The notes under the pieces: model-generated
What the model was told of the DNA's origin: nothing
Seen by the model: the letters and a program-made list of their open reading frames with translations, nothing else
Database searches by the model: none
Translations under genes and position numbers: made by a program
In this document: positions 25,913 to 34,893 of the stretch, piece by piece
Layout: every line of letters begins with the position of its first letter
How positions within the stretch are numbered: position 1 is the stretch's first letter
Assembly: GCA_963750915.1 (NCBI GenBank)
Contig: CAVVSF010000009.1
Location: 186,001 to 250,000, forward strand
DNA from: DATBJJ01 sp963750915
Lineage (GTDB): Bacteria; Acidobacteriota; Vicinamibacteria; Vicinamibacterales; 2-12-FULL-66-21
Direction of reading: 5' to 3'
Length of the DNA: 64,000 bases

Positions 25913-27582
25913 AGGCGCGCCTGGCCGCCGCGGCAATCGTCCTGTTCTATCTGGTGCTCGGCTTGCGTGTCCTGTCGCCTGAAGCGGTGTACTCCGGCGA
26001 CATCGGCGTCAAGTACGTCCAGGCCCAGGCGCTCGTCGAGCAGCGGTTCCGCACCCTCGACATCCCGTACCCGGGCCAGTTCCTCGACCCGTCACGCGAG
26101 TTCTTCCCGATGCGTCCGCCGTTCGTCATGACGGTCGGCGGCACGACGCAATCGATATTTCCGCCGGCGGCGTCGGTGCTGCAGGCCGTTGCCGTGGCCC
26201 TCGGCGGCTTCCGCGGCATGGTCGCGCTGTCGATCCTCGCCGCCGCTGTCGTGCTCGTATCGACGTGGAAACTCGCGCCGCCGGCGTACGCCGTCCCGGT
26301 GCTGATCGCGGTCGGAGTTGGCGGACCGCTGTGGTTCTATGCCGTCAGCGGGTGGGAGCACGCGCCGGCCGTTGCCTTCGGCGTCGCCGCTTTCGCGTGG
26401 GCCTGGCGGGCCGCACCCGGCTGGAGGTCGGCGCTGGTTGCCGGCGCCCTCGTCGGCGCCGGCGCGACGCTGCGCGACGAGGTGGTGCTGCTCGTGCCGG
26501 GACTGCTTCTGGCACTCTGGGTGCGCGCTCGTGGCTGGCGGCCGCTGGCGGCGGCCGTCGCCGGGGCCCTTGTGCCGCTCGTCCTGGCGGCGGCCGTCGA
26601 AGTGTGGTGGTTCGAGCGCCCGGCGGCGGCGCACCTCCGCCACGCCGTTCATATCCTGCAGGCAGCGCTGCACGTCACGGACGAACCAAACCCGGAACTG
26701 CCGGTACTCAAGCCGATGACGCCGCGCGAGCGCTACGACACCGTCATGGTCTACTGGCTGTTCGGGCGCGGCAACGACCGGCAGGTTCTCGGCTTCGTCG
26801 CCGGGCTGGCGGTGGCGCTGGTCGTTCGATGGCGTTGGCGATCTTCGCTTGGCCTGCTGATCTGGTTGCTGGCCTTCGCCGTGACGACCGCGGACGACGT
26901 GCGGGAGGTGGTGACGGCGCCAAAATGGCTGGCCGGTCTGATTCGCGTTTCGCCGTTCGTCGTGTTCGGCATGCTGCCGTTCGCCGCCGGCCGCCGCAGC
27001 GAACCCGAGGGCCACGACCGCTGGCTCCCGGCCGTCGTCCTGGCGACGGTCGGCGCGTATCTCGTCCTCGCTCTCGCCGGCGTCGACACGAGCGGCGGCA
27101 AGTCGCTCGGTCCGCGCCTGCTGCTGCCGCTGCTGCCGCTGCTCGTCGTCTCGGCCGTGATGGTCATCGACAGCCACCTGCGATCGTCGTCGCGCATCGA
27201 TCGGTCGGTCGGATGGGTGGGCGTCGCGTTCGTCACGATGGCGATCGTGATTCACCTCGGCGGCACCATTCCCGCGTATCGGCAGCGCAATGCCGACGAC
27301 GCGACCGCGATTCGCGCCGCGGCATCGTCGCCGGAGCGCATCATCGTCGCCGACGACCCGTTCACGGCGCAGTTGCTGTTTCCGCTCTACGATCGGAAGA
27401 TCGTCATGCTGGCTGACTCCCAGGACGGCGGCAGCCGGCTGGCGGCGCGGCTCACCGCCGAAAGGGTTGGCGGGGCGCTGTTGATCTCCCGCAACCCGGA
27501 ACCACGTGTCACCCTGGAACCGCTGCGCCTCGAACGAACCGACATGCGGGGCCGGATGGTGATTCAGCGATGGGCCCGGTAG
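25909..27582 (+). CDS. Polytopic membrane protein, GT-C glycosyltransferase-like
   Basis: This 557-residue protein has about ten hydrophobic segments in the first 450 residues and a soluble C-terminal end of about 100 residues. Near the N-terminus, between segments 1 and 2, YSGDIGVKYVQAQALVEQ resembles the acidic catalytic loop of GT-C lipid-linked sugar transferases (family 39-like). After the last membrane segment, a Rossmann-like piece occurs (ERIIVADDPFTAQLLFPLYDRK). The ATG overlaps the pdxA stop (ATGA). It may transfer a sugar from a lipid carrier on the periplasmic face, but no specific substrate or family name can be supported. Confidence 0.75.
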   Translation: MKARLAAAAIVLFYLVLGLRVLSPEAVYSGDIGVKYVQAQALVEQRFRTLDIPYPGQFLDPSREFFPMRPPFVMTVGGTTQSIFPPAASVLQAVAVALGGFRGMVALSILAAAVVLVSTWKLAPPAYAVPVLIAVGVGGPLWFYAVSGWEHAPAVAFGVAAFAWAWRAAPGWRSALVAGALVGAGATLRDEVVLLVPGLLLALWVRARGWRPLAAAVAGALVPLVLAAAVEVWWFERPAAAHLRHAVHILQAALHVTDEPNPELPVLKPMTPRERYDTVMVYWLFGRGNDRQVLGFVAGLAVALVVRWRWRSSLGLLIWLLAFAVTTADDVREVVTAPKWLAGLIRVSPFVVFGMLPFAAGRRSEPEGHDRWLPAVVLATVGAYLVLALAGVDTSGGKSLGPRLLLPLLPLLVVSAVMVIDSHLRSSSRIDRSVGWVGVAFVTMAIVIHLGGTIPAYRQRNADDATAIRAAASSPERIIVADDPFTAQLLFPLYDRKIVMLADSQDGGSRLAARLTAERVGGALLISRNPEPRVTLEPLRLERTDMRGRMVIQRWAR

Positions 27583-27632
27583 GCCGGACGAGTGCGCCTG
27601 GACAACGCGCGCAACCGGATTTCGATAGATAA

Positions 27633-28115
27633 ATGCCAAGGACCGAACGCGAGCTCGCCCAGCAGAACATCGCCGAGAACCGAAAGGCGTTCCACGACTA
27701 TCACATCGTCGACACTTACGAAGCGGGCGTCGCGCTGCTCGGAACGGAGGTGAAGTCGATTCGTGAAGGTAACGTCAACCTGCGAGACAGCTTCGCCCGG
27801 GTCGAAGCCGGCGAAGTGTGGATCTACAACGTCCATATCAGTCCCTACAGCCACCGCGGCTACTCGGATCACGAGCCGACCCGCCGCCGCAAGCTGCTGC
27901 TCCACCGGCAGGAGATCCGGAAGTTGATCGGGAAGACGGTCGAGCGCGGCATGACGCTGGTGCCGACGCGGATGTACTTCAAGGACGGCCGGGTCAAGGT
28001 CTCGATCAGCCTGGCCAAGGGCAAGAAGGCCCACGACAAGCGCGAGACGATCAAGCGCCGGGAGACCGATCGTGAAACCCGGGCGGCGGTAAAGGAGCGG
28101 CGCCAGCGCGGCTGA
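27633..28115 (+). CDS. smpB: SsrA-binding protein SmpB
   Basis: This 160-residue protein is the tmRNA partner used to rescue stalled ribosomes. It has the family hallmarks NRKAFHDYHIVDTYEAGVAL, GTEVKSIREGNVNLRDSF, and IYNVHISPYSHRGY. HEPTRRRKLLLHRQEI, LVPTRMYFKDGRVKVSISLAKGKK and the basic tail KRETIKRRETDRE are also present. The start ATG 27633 lies 50 nt after the preceding membrane protein gene. No tmRNA gene is recognisable next to it. Confidence 0.95.
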   Translation: MPRTERELAQQNIAENRKAFHDYHIVDTYEAGVALLGTEVKSIREGNVNLRDSFARVEAGEVWIYNVHISPYSHRGYSDHEPTRRRKLLLHRQEIRKLIGKTVERGMTLVPTRMYFKDGRVKVSISLAKGKKAHDKRETIKRRETDRETRAAVKERRQRG

Positions 28116-28186
28116 CGCCATGCCCGGCGGCTGCCGGCGCGCCGGCTGTGGTAGATTTGTACGTTTTTCTGGAGGATATGCGCCTG

Positions 28187-28744
28187 ATGAAAGGCAACCG
28201 TTCCGCTCTGCTCGCACTCGCCGTGATTGTCGTCCTCGCCGTCGGCTGGTGGCTGCTCCGCCGCGGCAGCGACGGCGACGGCCTCGACCTGATGGCCCGC
28301 TTCGACTCGGCCGAAAAACGTCCGCCGACTCCCGGGCTGTTCACTGTGGAGGACGTGACAATTAACGGCGAGACGAAGAAGTCGATCGTCATCGCGCCCA
28401 CCGTCGGCACCCGCATCACGTTCAAGACCCGGGTGCCCGACGATGGGTGGCTGCGCGTGTCGATGGCTCTTAAGCCCGAAGCGTGGACGGCCGAGGGGGA
28501 CGGCGCCCGTTTCATGGTCCTGGTGTCCGACGGCCGGGCCTCGGACGAGCTCTTCACCCAGGACATCAACCCGTTCGGCAACCCGAGCGATCGCAAGTGG
28601 ACGCCGGTGATGGTCGATCTGTCGGCCTATGCGGGCGAAGAAGTCGACGTCATCTTCAACACGTTCGCGAGCCCGCCGCGAAAGGTCGGCGACATTCGCA
28701 ACGACATCCTCGTCTGGGGCGCGCCAGAAGTCGTCGTCCGCTAG
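28187..28744 (+). CDS. Membrane-anchored protein of unknown function
   Basis: This protein of about 185 residues has one N-terminal membrane segment (LLALAVIVVLAVGWWLLRR). It is followed by a soluble domain rich in beta strands with paired aspartates (FTVEDVTINGETKKSIVIAP, RVPDDGWLRVSMALKP, LSAYAGEEVDVIFNTF). The domain resembles a jelly-roll as found in glycan-binding or ABC-associated exopolysaccharide proteins, but I cannot name a family. GGAGG at 28171-28175 lies 2 nt before one ATG (28178) and 11 nt before the next (28187). I chose 28187, and three extra residues are possible. The sugar aminotransferase gene starts 19 nt downstream. Confidence 0.75.
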   Translation: MKGNRSALLALAVIVVLAVGWWLLRRGSDGDGLDLMARFDSAEKRPPTPGLFTVEDVTINGETKKSIVIAPTVGTRITFKTRVPDDGWLRVSMALKPEAWTAEGDGARFMVLVSDGRASDELFTQDINPFGNPSDRKWTPVMVDLSAYAGEEVDVIFNTFASPPRKVGDIRNDILVWGAPEVVVR

Positions 28745-28763
28745 CCGTCGCAGCCTCCGGTAA

Positions 28764-29879
28764 ATGACGGTCAACCGCGGCGTGCCGCTGCTCGATCTCG
28801 AGGCGCAATACCAGCCGATCCGGGACGAGCTGCTGGCCGCCGTCACCCGCGTCTGCGACAGCCAGCGGTTCATTCTCGGTCCTGAAGTCGAAGCGCTCGA
28901 GCGCGAGCTGGCGACGTCGATCGGCGTCAGCGACGCGATCGGCGTGTCGTCGGGCACCGACGCCCTGCTGATCGCGATGATGGCGCTCGGCATCGGTCCC
29001 GGCGACGAGGTCATCACCAGCACCTACTCCTTCTTCGCCACCGCCGGCTGCATCGCCAGGCTTGGCGCCACGCCCCGCCTCGTCGACATCGATCCGACGA
29101 CTTACAACCTGGTGCCGGATCTGGTGCGCCAGGCGGTGACGCCCCGGACCCGGGCGATCATCCCGGTGCACCTGTACGGCCTCTGCGCCGACATGGATCC
29201 GCTGCTGGCCATTGCGGCGGACGCAGGCGTCCCGATCATCGAGGACGCGGCGCAGGCGATTGGCGCGACCTATCGCGGCCGCCAGGCCGGGTCGATCGGC
29301 ACGGTGGGCTGTTTCTCGTTCTTTCCGAGCAAGAACCTTGGTGCGTTCGGCGACGCCGGCCTGGTGACGACCAGCGACGCGAAGCTGGCGGGCGAGATCC
29401 GGCTGCTGCGGAATCACGGCGCGTCGCAGCGCTACTATCACCAGAAGGTGGGCGGGAACTTCCGTCTCGACGCGCTGCAGGCGGCGGTGCTGCGGGTCAA
29501 GCTGCCGCACCTGGCGCGGTGGACGGAGATGCGGCGGGCGAACGCCGACCGCTACCGGCAGCTGCTCGGCGACGCCGACGTCGTCCTGCCGCTCGAGCCG
29601 TACGGGCGCTTTCACATCTACAACCAGTTCGTCGTCGCGGTGGCGGATCGCGATCGCGTGCGCGCGGCGCTGACCGAGCGCGGGATAGGTACCGAAATCT
29701 ACTACCCGGTGCCGTTCCATCTCCAGGAGTGCTTCGCCGGGCTCGGCTACCATCGCGGCGATTTCCCGGCAGCCGAACAGGCGGCGGCCTCGACATTGGC
29801 GCTGCCTATTTACGGCGAGCTGACCGAAGCGCAGCAGGCGATGGTGGCGACCGCTATCGTCGAAGGCCTGGGGCAATAG
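28764..29879 (+). CDS. DegT/DnrJ/EryC1 sugar aminotransferase
   Basis: This 371-residue PLP enzyme converts a keto sugar nucleotide into an amino sugar. The family signature is VPLLDLEAQYQPIRDEL at the start, SSGTDALLIAMMALGIGPGD in the cofactor phosphate site, and IPVHLYGL. EDAAQAIGATYRGRQAGSIG is followed by CFSFFPSKNLGAFGDAG, where the lysine forms the internal aldimine. NFRLDALQAAVLRVKL and IYYPVPFHLQECF complete the fold. The products of this family go into surface polysaccharides. The rfbD-like reductase gene follows 45 nt downstream, so the two probably serve one sugar pathway. The exact substrate is not shown. Confidence 0.92.
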   Translation: MTVNRGVPLLDLEAQYQPIRDELLAAVTRVCDSQRFILGPEVEALERELATSIGVSDAIGVSSGTDALLIAMMALGIGPGDEVITSTYSFFATAGCIARLGATPRLVDIDPTTYNLVPDLVRQAVTPRTRAIIPVHLYGLCADMDPLLAIAADAGVPIIEDAAQAIGATYRGRQAGSIGTVGCFSFFPSKNLGAFGDAGLVTTSDAKLAGEIRLLRNHGASQRYYHQKVGGNFRLDALQAAVLRVKLPHLARWTEMRRANADRYRQLLGDADVVLPLEPYGRFHIYNQFVVAVADRDRVRAALTERGIGTEIYYPVPFHLQECFAGLGYHRGDFPAAEQAAASTLALPIYGELTEAQQAMVATAIVEGLGQ

Positions 29880-29924
29880 ATTGGGTCGCCGCCTCATGAC
29901 CACGTCCTTGCGGGCAGCGATCCG

Positions 29925-30776
29925 ATGACCGGCGTCCGACGCGTGATGGTGACCGGCGCGGCCGGGCAGCTCGGCTCCAGCATCGTGGCGCGGATGCGGC
30001 ACGACTGCGATGTCGTCGCGCTGACCCGCTCAGAGCTCGATATTGGCGACGACGCGGCGGTGCTCGCGGCTGCACGGGCGGCGGCGCCCGACGCGATCGT
30101 CAATTGCGCGGCTTACAACGACGTCGATGGCGCCGAAGATGCCGCGTTCGCCTGCTTCGCCGGCAATGCCTTCGGTGTGCGCGCGCTGGCACGAGCCGCG
30201 GCGGCGACCGGCGCCGTCCTCATTCACTACGGCACCGATTTCGTCTTCGACGGCCTGGCGCAGCGGCCTTACGACGAGGAGGACACGCCCGGCCCGCTCA
30301 GTACCTACGGCACCGCGAAGCTCCTCGGTGAGTGGTTCGCTCTCGAGGCCCCGAACGCCTACGTCCTGCGAGTAGAAAGCCTCTTCGGCGGGCATCCGGC
30401 GAAGAGCAGCGTCGACAAGATCCTGACCGCCATCGAGACGGGCCAGCCAGTGCGTGCCTTCACCGATCGCACGGTGACGCCGAGCTATGTCGACGACGTG
30501 GCCATGGCGACCGAGGAGATGCTCGCGCGTCGGCCGGCGGCCGGGGTATATCACTGCGTCAACAGCGGCATCACGACCTGGCTGGAGGTCGCGGAAGAGA
30601 TCGCCCGGCTGCTCGAGCGTCAGCCGGAAATCATCGCGGTGAAGATCGCTGACCTGAAGCTGCGGGCCCGGCGGCCGCAGTACTGCGCCCTCTCCAACGA
30701 CAAGCTCGCCCGCGTCGGCGTCGCCATGCCTTCGTGGCAGGACGCCCTCCGCCGTCACATCACGAGCCGCCGCTGA
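29925..30776 (+). CDS. rfbD: dTDP-4-dehydrorhamnose reductase family protein
   Basis: This 283-residue short-chain reductase of the RmlD group has TGAAGQLGSSIV in the NADPH loop. DAIVNCAAYNDVDGAED replaces the usual ...TAVDKAE segment, HYGTDFVFDG follows, and STYGTAKLLGE provides the YxxxK catalytic pair. RVESLFGG and TVTPSYVDDVA follow. It reduces a 4-keto-6-deoxy sugar nucleotide, classically giving dTDP-L-rhamnose. The other dTDP-rhamnose genes (rfbA, rfbB) are not in the window, so the precise substrate is uncertain. Its last 17 bases overlap the end of the opposite oxidoreductase gene. Confidence 0.85.
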   Translation: MTGVRRVMVTGAAGQLGSSIVARMRHDCDVVALTRSELDIGDDAAVLAAARAAAPDAIVNCAAYNDVDGAEDAAFACFAGNAFGVRALARAAAATGAVLIHYGTDFVFDGLAQRPYDEEDTPGPLSTYGTAKLLGEWFALEAPNAYVLRVESLFGGHPAKSSVDKILTAIETGQPVRAFTDRTVTPSYVDDVAMATEEMLARRPAAGVYHCVNSGITTWLEVAEEIARLLERQPEIIAVKIADLKLRARRPQYCALSNDKLARVGVAMPSWQDALRRHITSRR

Positions 30777-31866
30777 CGATGTCGCGGACGTGCTCCGCGA
30801 TGGCAAGGCAGGAAGTGAGGCCGGGGGAGTCGATTCCCGAGACCTGCACCAGCCCGGGTACCTGTCGATCACGGCGGATCAGGAAGTCGGCGAACGACTC
30901 CGACGGCGGGTGCAGCTTGGCGCGGATCCCGCTCTGGGCCAGCCGCAGATCTCCGGCGTTGACGCCCGGCAGCAGCGCCCGCACGGGCTCGACGAACTGA
31001 TCGACGGTGAGCCGGCCGGTTTCGTAGTCGTCCTTGCCATCCTGGTAGCGGATGGTCGGCCCGAACAGCACCGAGCCCCAGGTCGTCTTGGTCGCATGGA
31101 CGCCGAGTCCGTGCCCGGTCGGGTGCGGCAGCGGATAGATCAGGCCGTTGACCAGGTGATGCCTGGCAGCGGTGAGCTCGACGTACTCACCGCGGCACGG
31201 GTAGATCGTGAACCGCTCGCCGCCGAACATCTCCGACACCTCGTCGGCGTACAGTCCGGCACAGTTGACGACCGTCGCGGCCTTGATTACTTCGCTCGGG
31301 GTGTGGACGGCGAGGCGTCTGCCGCCTGGCTCACCCTTGACCGCCGCGCTCGAGACCACGGTCATGACGCCGCGCGATTCGGCGACGTGGCGCAGCGCCC
31401 GGACCAGGGCCTCCGCCTCGAGGATGCCGGTCGTGCCCGACCAGAGCGCCGCGGTCGGGTGCGTGTAGGGCTCACGCGTGCGCACGAAGCCGGCATCGAC
31501 CATGAACAGCTCGTCGACACCGTTCTCGACCCCCAGCGCCCGCAGTCGTTCGAGGTCGGCCATCGCCCCGCTGGCATCCGCGCCGCTCGGGACGATGATC
31601 TTGCCGCACTTCACGTGCGGCACACCGTGGCGGGCGCAGAACTCGTAGAGCAGGCGCTGCCCGCGCACGCTCAACCTTGCCTTCAGCGACCCGGGTGGAT
31701 AGTAGATGCCGGCGTGGAGCACGCCGCTGTTGTGGGTGCTCGTCTCCATGCCGGGGCGGACGTGACGTTCGAGCAGGCAGACCGACTGGCCGGTAACGGC
31801 AAGTTCCGACGCGCAGGCGAGGCCGACCACGCCCGCGCCGATGACCACGACATCGACGTCCGTCAT
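30760..31866 (-). CDS. lhgO: FAD-dependent oxidoreductase, L-2-hydroxyglutarate dehydrogenase-like
   Basis: This 368-residue DAO-family flavoprotein carries DVVVIGAGVVGLACASELA, the FAD-binding loop at the N-terminus. HNSGVLHAGIYYPPGSLKA and RGQRLLYEFC are strongly characteristic of the LhgO/L2HGDH group, which oxidises L-2-hydroxyglutarate to 2-oxoglutarate. VNCAGLYADEVS, PCRGEYVEL, and VSGIDSPGLTSCLAIAEHV also fit. ATG 31864-31866 is chosen; an upstream in-frame start would add 15 residues before the Rossmann fold. It follows a glycosyltransferase gene by 13 nt on the same strand. The link to glycan genes is positional only. Confidence 0.87.
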   Translation of the reverse strand: MTDVDVVVIGAGVVGLACASELAVTGQSVCLLERHVRPGMETSTHNSGVLHAGIYYPPGSLKARLSVRGQRLLYEFCARHGVPHVKCGKIIVPSGADASGAMADLERLRALGVENGVDELFMVDAGFVRTREPYTHPTAALWSGTTGILEAEALVRALRHVAESRGVMTVVSSAAVKGEPGGRRLAVHTPSEVIKAATVVNCAGLYADEVSEMFGGERFTIYPCRGEYVELTAARHHLVNGLIYPLPHPTGHGLGVHATKTTWGSVLFGPTIRYQDGKDDYETGRLTVDQFVEPVRALLPGVNAGDLRLAQSGIRAKLHPPSESFADFLIRRDRQVPGLVQVSGIDSPGLTSCLAIAEHVRDIVSGGS

Positions 31867-31879
31867 TGCTGTTCCGGCT

Positions 31880-32779
31880 TCACGAGGGGCTGTCAGAGAA
31901 CTGGTTGCCAACTCGTCGCTTCATATAGGCCAGCCGCAACTGCAGGCCGACGAAGACGAGCGGCGAGAGCAGCTGCCCGCCGGGGCCGGCATGCTTTCGA
32001 TAGAGCCGGTAGGCGCTGCGGTGAAACGCTTCGAGTGAAGCGTGCGCGGCGTGACGGCTGCTGCGGCCGCCGATATGCGTCGCGACGACCGACGGCACGT
32101 AGGTTGTCCGCCAGCCTGCCTGCTGCAGCCGGCGGCAGAAGTCCGCGTCCTCCCAGTAGAGGAAGAACGCCTCGTCGAAGCCTCCGACCGCCTCGAAGGC
32201 CTCGCGCCGGACCATCATGCAGGCCCCCGACACCCAGTCGACGTCGACCGGCGTCGTCAGCTCGGCATCGCGCGCCGGCAGGTTGTGATTCGAGATCGGG
32301 TTGCGTGGCAGCACTTTCGTGAGCCACGAGCTGCGTCCCGCAATCGCGGTCGTCAGATTGGGGAAGCGGCGGGCCGACGGCTGGACGGTACCGTTGGCAT
32401 TCTTGATCCGCGGTCCAGCGACGGCAACGTCGGCGTGCCGATCCATCCAGTCCGCCAGTGCCGCGCACGCTCCTGGCTCGACGACGCAATCAGGATTGAG
32501 GAGCAGGAGATAAGGTGACGCAGCCGCGGTCGGCGCCCGGACGCCGGTGTTGATGCCGACGGCGAAGCCGTCGTTGCTGCTCTGGCGTATCAGCGCGACG
32601 TCAGGAAAGGCGCGGCCGAGGATGTCGGCGGCACCACGATCGCTTTCATGATCGACGACGACGGTCGATGCGGCGGCGCAGCCCTCGGCGACTGCCCGCA
32701 GGCAGGCGTGCAGCTCGTCGTAGCTCTGGTAGTTGACGATGACGACCGCGACGCGGCTCGGCTCCGACCGAATGGTCAC
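31880..32779 (-). CDS. Glycosyltransferase family 2, rhamnosyltransferase-like
   Basis: This 299-residue GT-A fold enzyme has VAVVIVNYQSYDELHACL at the N-terminus. LLLLNPDCVVEP holds the metal- and nucleotide-binding D-x-D-like segment, then DVDWVSGACMMVRREAF and FFLYWEDADFCRRL (the ED motif of the acceptor site) follow. HIGGRSS is typical of the WbbL/rhamnosyltransferase group. It adds a sugar from a nucleotide donor to a growing glycan at the inner face of the membrane. GTG 32777-32779 is the start; no Shine-Dalgarno is visible. The LhgO-like gene follows closely. Confidence 0.9.
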   Translation of the reverse strand: MTIRSEPSRVAVVIVNYQSYDELHACLRAVAEGCAAASTVVVDHESDRGAADILGRAFPDVALIRQSSNDGFAVGINTGVRAPTAAASPYLLLLNPDCVVEPGACAALADWMDRHADVAVAGPRIKNANGTVQPSARRFPNLTTAIAGRSSWLTKVLPRNPISNHNLPARDAELTTPVDVDWVSGACMMVRREAFEAVGGFDEAFFLYWEDADFCRRLQQAGWRTTYVPSVVATHIGGRSSRHAAHASLEAFHRSAYRLYRKHAGPGGQLLSPLVFVGLQLRLAYMKRRVGNQFSDSPS

Positions 32780-32802
32780 GAACGGATGATAACAAACGGA
32801 AC

Positions 32803-32827
32803 GGGGTCGACGGTTGACGCCGACCCC
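32803..32827 (-). terminator. Possible terminator of the exported FN3/BACON protein gene
   Basis: GGGGTCG (32803-32809) and CGACCCC (32821-32827) can pair. On the minus strand the hairpin is followed by GTTCCGTTTGTT. It lies 25 nt after the stop of the gene ending at 32852 and before the glycosyltransferase gene. The T-run is poor, so this is tentative. Confidence 0.35.
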
Positions 32828-32851
32828 GGCAGAATCGAGACGCGACCGTGA

Positions 32852-34715
32852 TTAGCGGTCGTCGCGCTCGTGCTGTTTCGACGCGATGCTGATGTTCACC
32901 GGGATGCGGGTCTTGAAGCCCTCCTCGGTGGTGCGGACGAAGATGAACTCGTAGTTGCCGACGAATCCCGGGCCGGGCTGCCACTTGAAGCTGCCGTTGC
33001 GGCGGCTGAGCGACGAGCCCACCGGCAGCGGCCGCATCTCGCCGTCGATGACGACGTAGCCTTCGTATGAACCGCCAGGCGCGTCGAACTGGCTGGCGAG
33101 CTTCACTTCGATCGGTTCGGTCTCGGTCACGGCAACGTTGACCGCGCCCGTCGTTTCGGGGAAGACGAACTCGCTCGCGGCGGCGTCGCCGGCCGGCCGC
33201 TTGACCTCGACCAGCGAGAAGTCGATCGGTGTTTCCGCGGACACCGCCTCCGCCGTCTGCCCGATCGCGGTGCCGTGCGACCCCTCCGTCAGGGTCGAGC
33301 CTGAAACCGCCGCCGTGAGCGCGGCGGAGCCGTTCTGCACGTTGAAGAAGCGGCTGCCAATACCTTCGGAGTTGCCGAGATTGTCGGTTACGACCCAGGA
33401 GATGGTGTGCAGCCCGTTCGCCAGCCGGGTCGTGTCGAGGATGTAGTAACCAACCGCGCCGTTCGAGTTGCCGTAGCCCGGGAACAGCGACCTGATATCG
33501 GCGCGGTTCTGGTTGTAGACCGGGCGGCCGACGTTCGTCCCGTCGATGAAGACGCTCATCGTCGAGCCGTTCGTCGGGATCGTGCCACGCGGTGACAACG
33601 CCCAGCCGAAGACCGCGTATGCGGACCCCGAAACCGTGCCGCCCTGGGCCGGCGTATCGATCGTGCCGAACGGCTTGATCGATGCCTCGTTGTTCGCGTT
33701 GAACCTCTTCGATCCGAGATAGGTGCTCAGCCCTTCCGCGTCGATGGCGTAAGCATGCAGGCGGAATGCGCCGTTGCCGCCGGCCGAACGGCCGCGCACG
33801 AGGTCGGGCAGCATGTTCGTCAGCACCATGAAGCCCCAGCCAGCGCGGTAATTCAGCGGATACTCGGCGAAATGCGGCTCGACGTCTGGCCTCGATCCCG
33901 ACACGAAGGCGGCCGTGCCCACGAAAATGTGGTTGTTGGGCTCGCCGGGTACGGGATCGCGGTAGATGTCGACGCGGGAGACGGCGATGTCATCGATCGC
34001 CCAGCCGGTCACGGGAATGGCGCCGGCGACGCTGGTCACACCGTCGACTGGCGTGTCGAAGTACCCGCCGGGGGCTGCCGTAGTACCAGTCGCATACACC
34101 CGCACGCGCACGCTGACGTTCAGGTTCGTGGCGCCGATCGTGACGATGACCGAGCCATCATAGGTGCCAGGATTGAGTGAACCGGCCGCTAGGCTGACGG
34201 AGATCGGCGCGGTCCCATTACCGCTGGTCGGCGTTACGCGAAGCCAGGAATTGCTCGTTCGCGCCGTCCAAGACGCCGTGCCGGACGAACGCGTAACCAT
34301 GATGGTCTGGGCTGGCGTCGACGATGACGACGGTCGCGCCCGATTTGACGGCGGAGAAAGACAGTCGTCCACGCTCGACCGAATAGCCGCCGCCGCTCGG
34401 GGGCGGCGTCGTGGTCGGCAAGGTCGTCGAGACCTCGGCGGACGGCGCGCTCCGCAGCCCGGACTGGTTCTCGGCGTAAACCCTGAAATAGTAGGTGTTT
34501 CCCGCCGTCGCAGTCGTCAGGCTCCATGTCGTGACCAGACCAACGCCGACGAGCGTCTCGGCGCCCGTCGCGGTCGTCCGGTAGCCGACGAAGTAGCGAG
34601 CGATGTCGGGCTCGGAATTGGCGTTCCAGGCGATCGTCACCGTCGCCGCGTCGGCGCGCAGCGCGCCCACGAGACACAGGGCGACCAGCAGACACGAACG
34701 CAGAACTTTCGGCAT
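32852..34715 (-). CDS. Exported FN3 / BACON-like / Ig-like multi-domain protein, frameshifted once
   Basis: This secreted protein has about 620 residues once the frame change near 34305-34318 is bridged. The signal peptide is VLRSCLLVALCLVGALRADA. A fibronectin type III domain follows (TIAWNANSEPDIARYFVGYR ... YYFRVYAENQSGLRS), then a BACON-like domain. The frameshift splits the BACON-like domain, whose second half reads WTARTSNSWLRVTPTSGNG. After that come two copies of a module with VTGWAIDD ... SRPDVEPHF and FGWALSPRG ... NRADIRSLFPGY. A C-terminal region ends in KQHERDDR. It probably binds glycans or builds extracellular structures; no catalytic site is visible. An ATG eight codons upstream (34739) is an alternative start. 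Confidence 0.72.
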
Positions 34716-34893
34716 GCCCCAGGCGGAGGCAAGGGCCATGCCGCTGATTTAGTTGGAATTTTTCGCGATTTCCGTCGAAACTCGGACCAGAGGCTGACGG
34801 AATTGCAAACGAAATTGCATGGCTGGAAATGCTTGGTGTGGGGGGAACGTCGGGGCCGGAGGAGCTCCGACCCCGAACGACCTGCGGATATCG

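Noticed and set aside
29896..29928. Ten-codon leader peptide overlapping the rfbD start by ATGA
   Set aside because: No ribosome-binding site and no special codons; this is likely chance.
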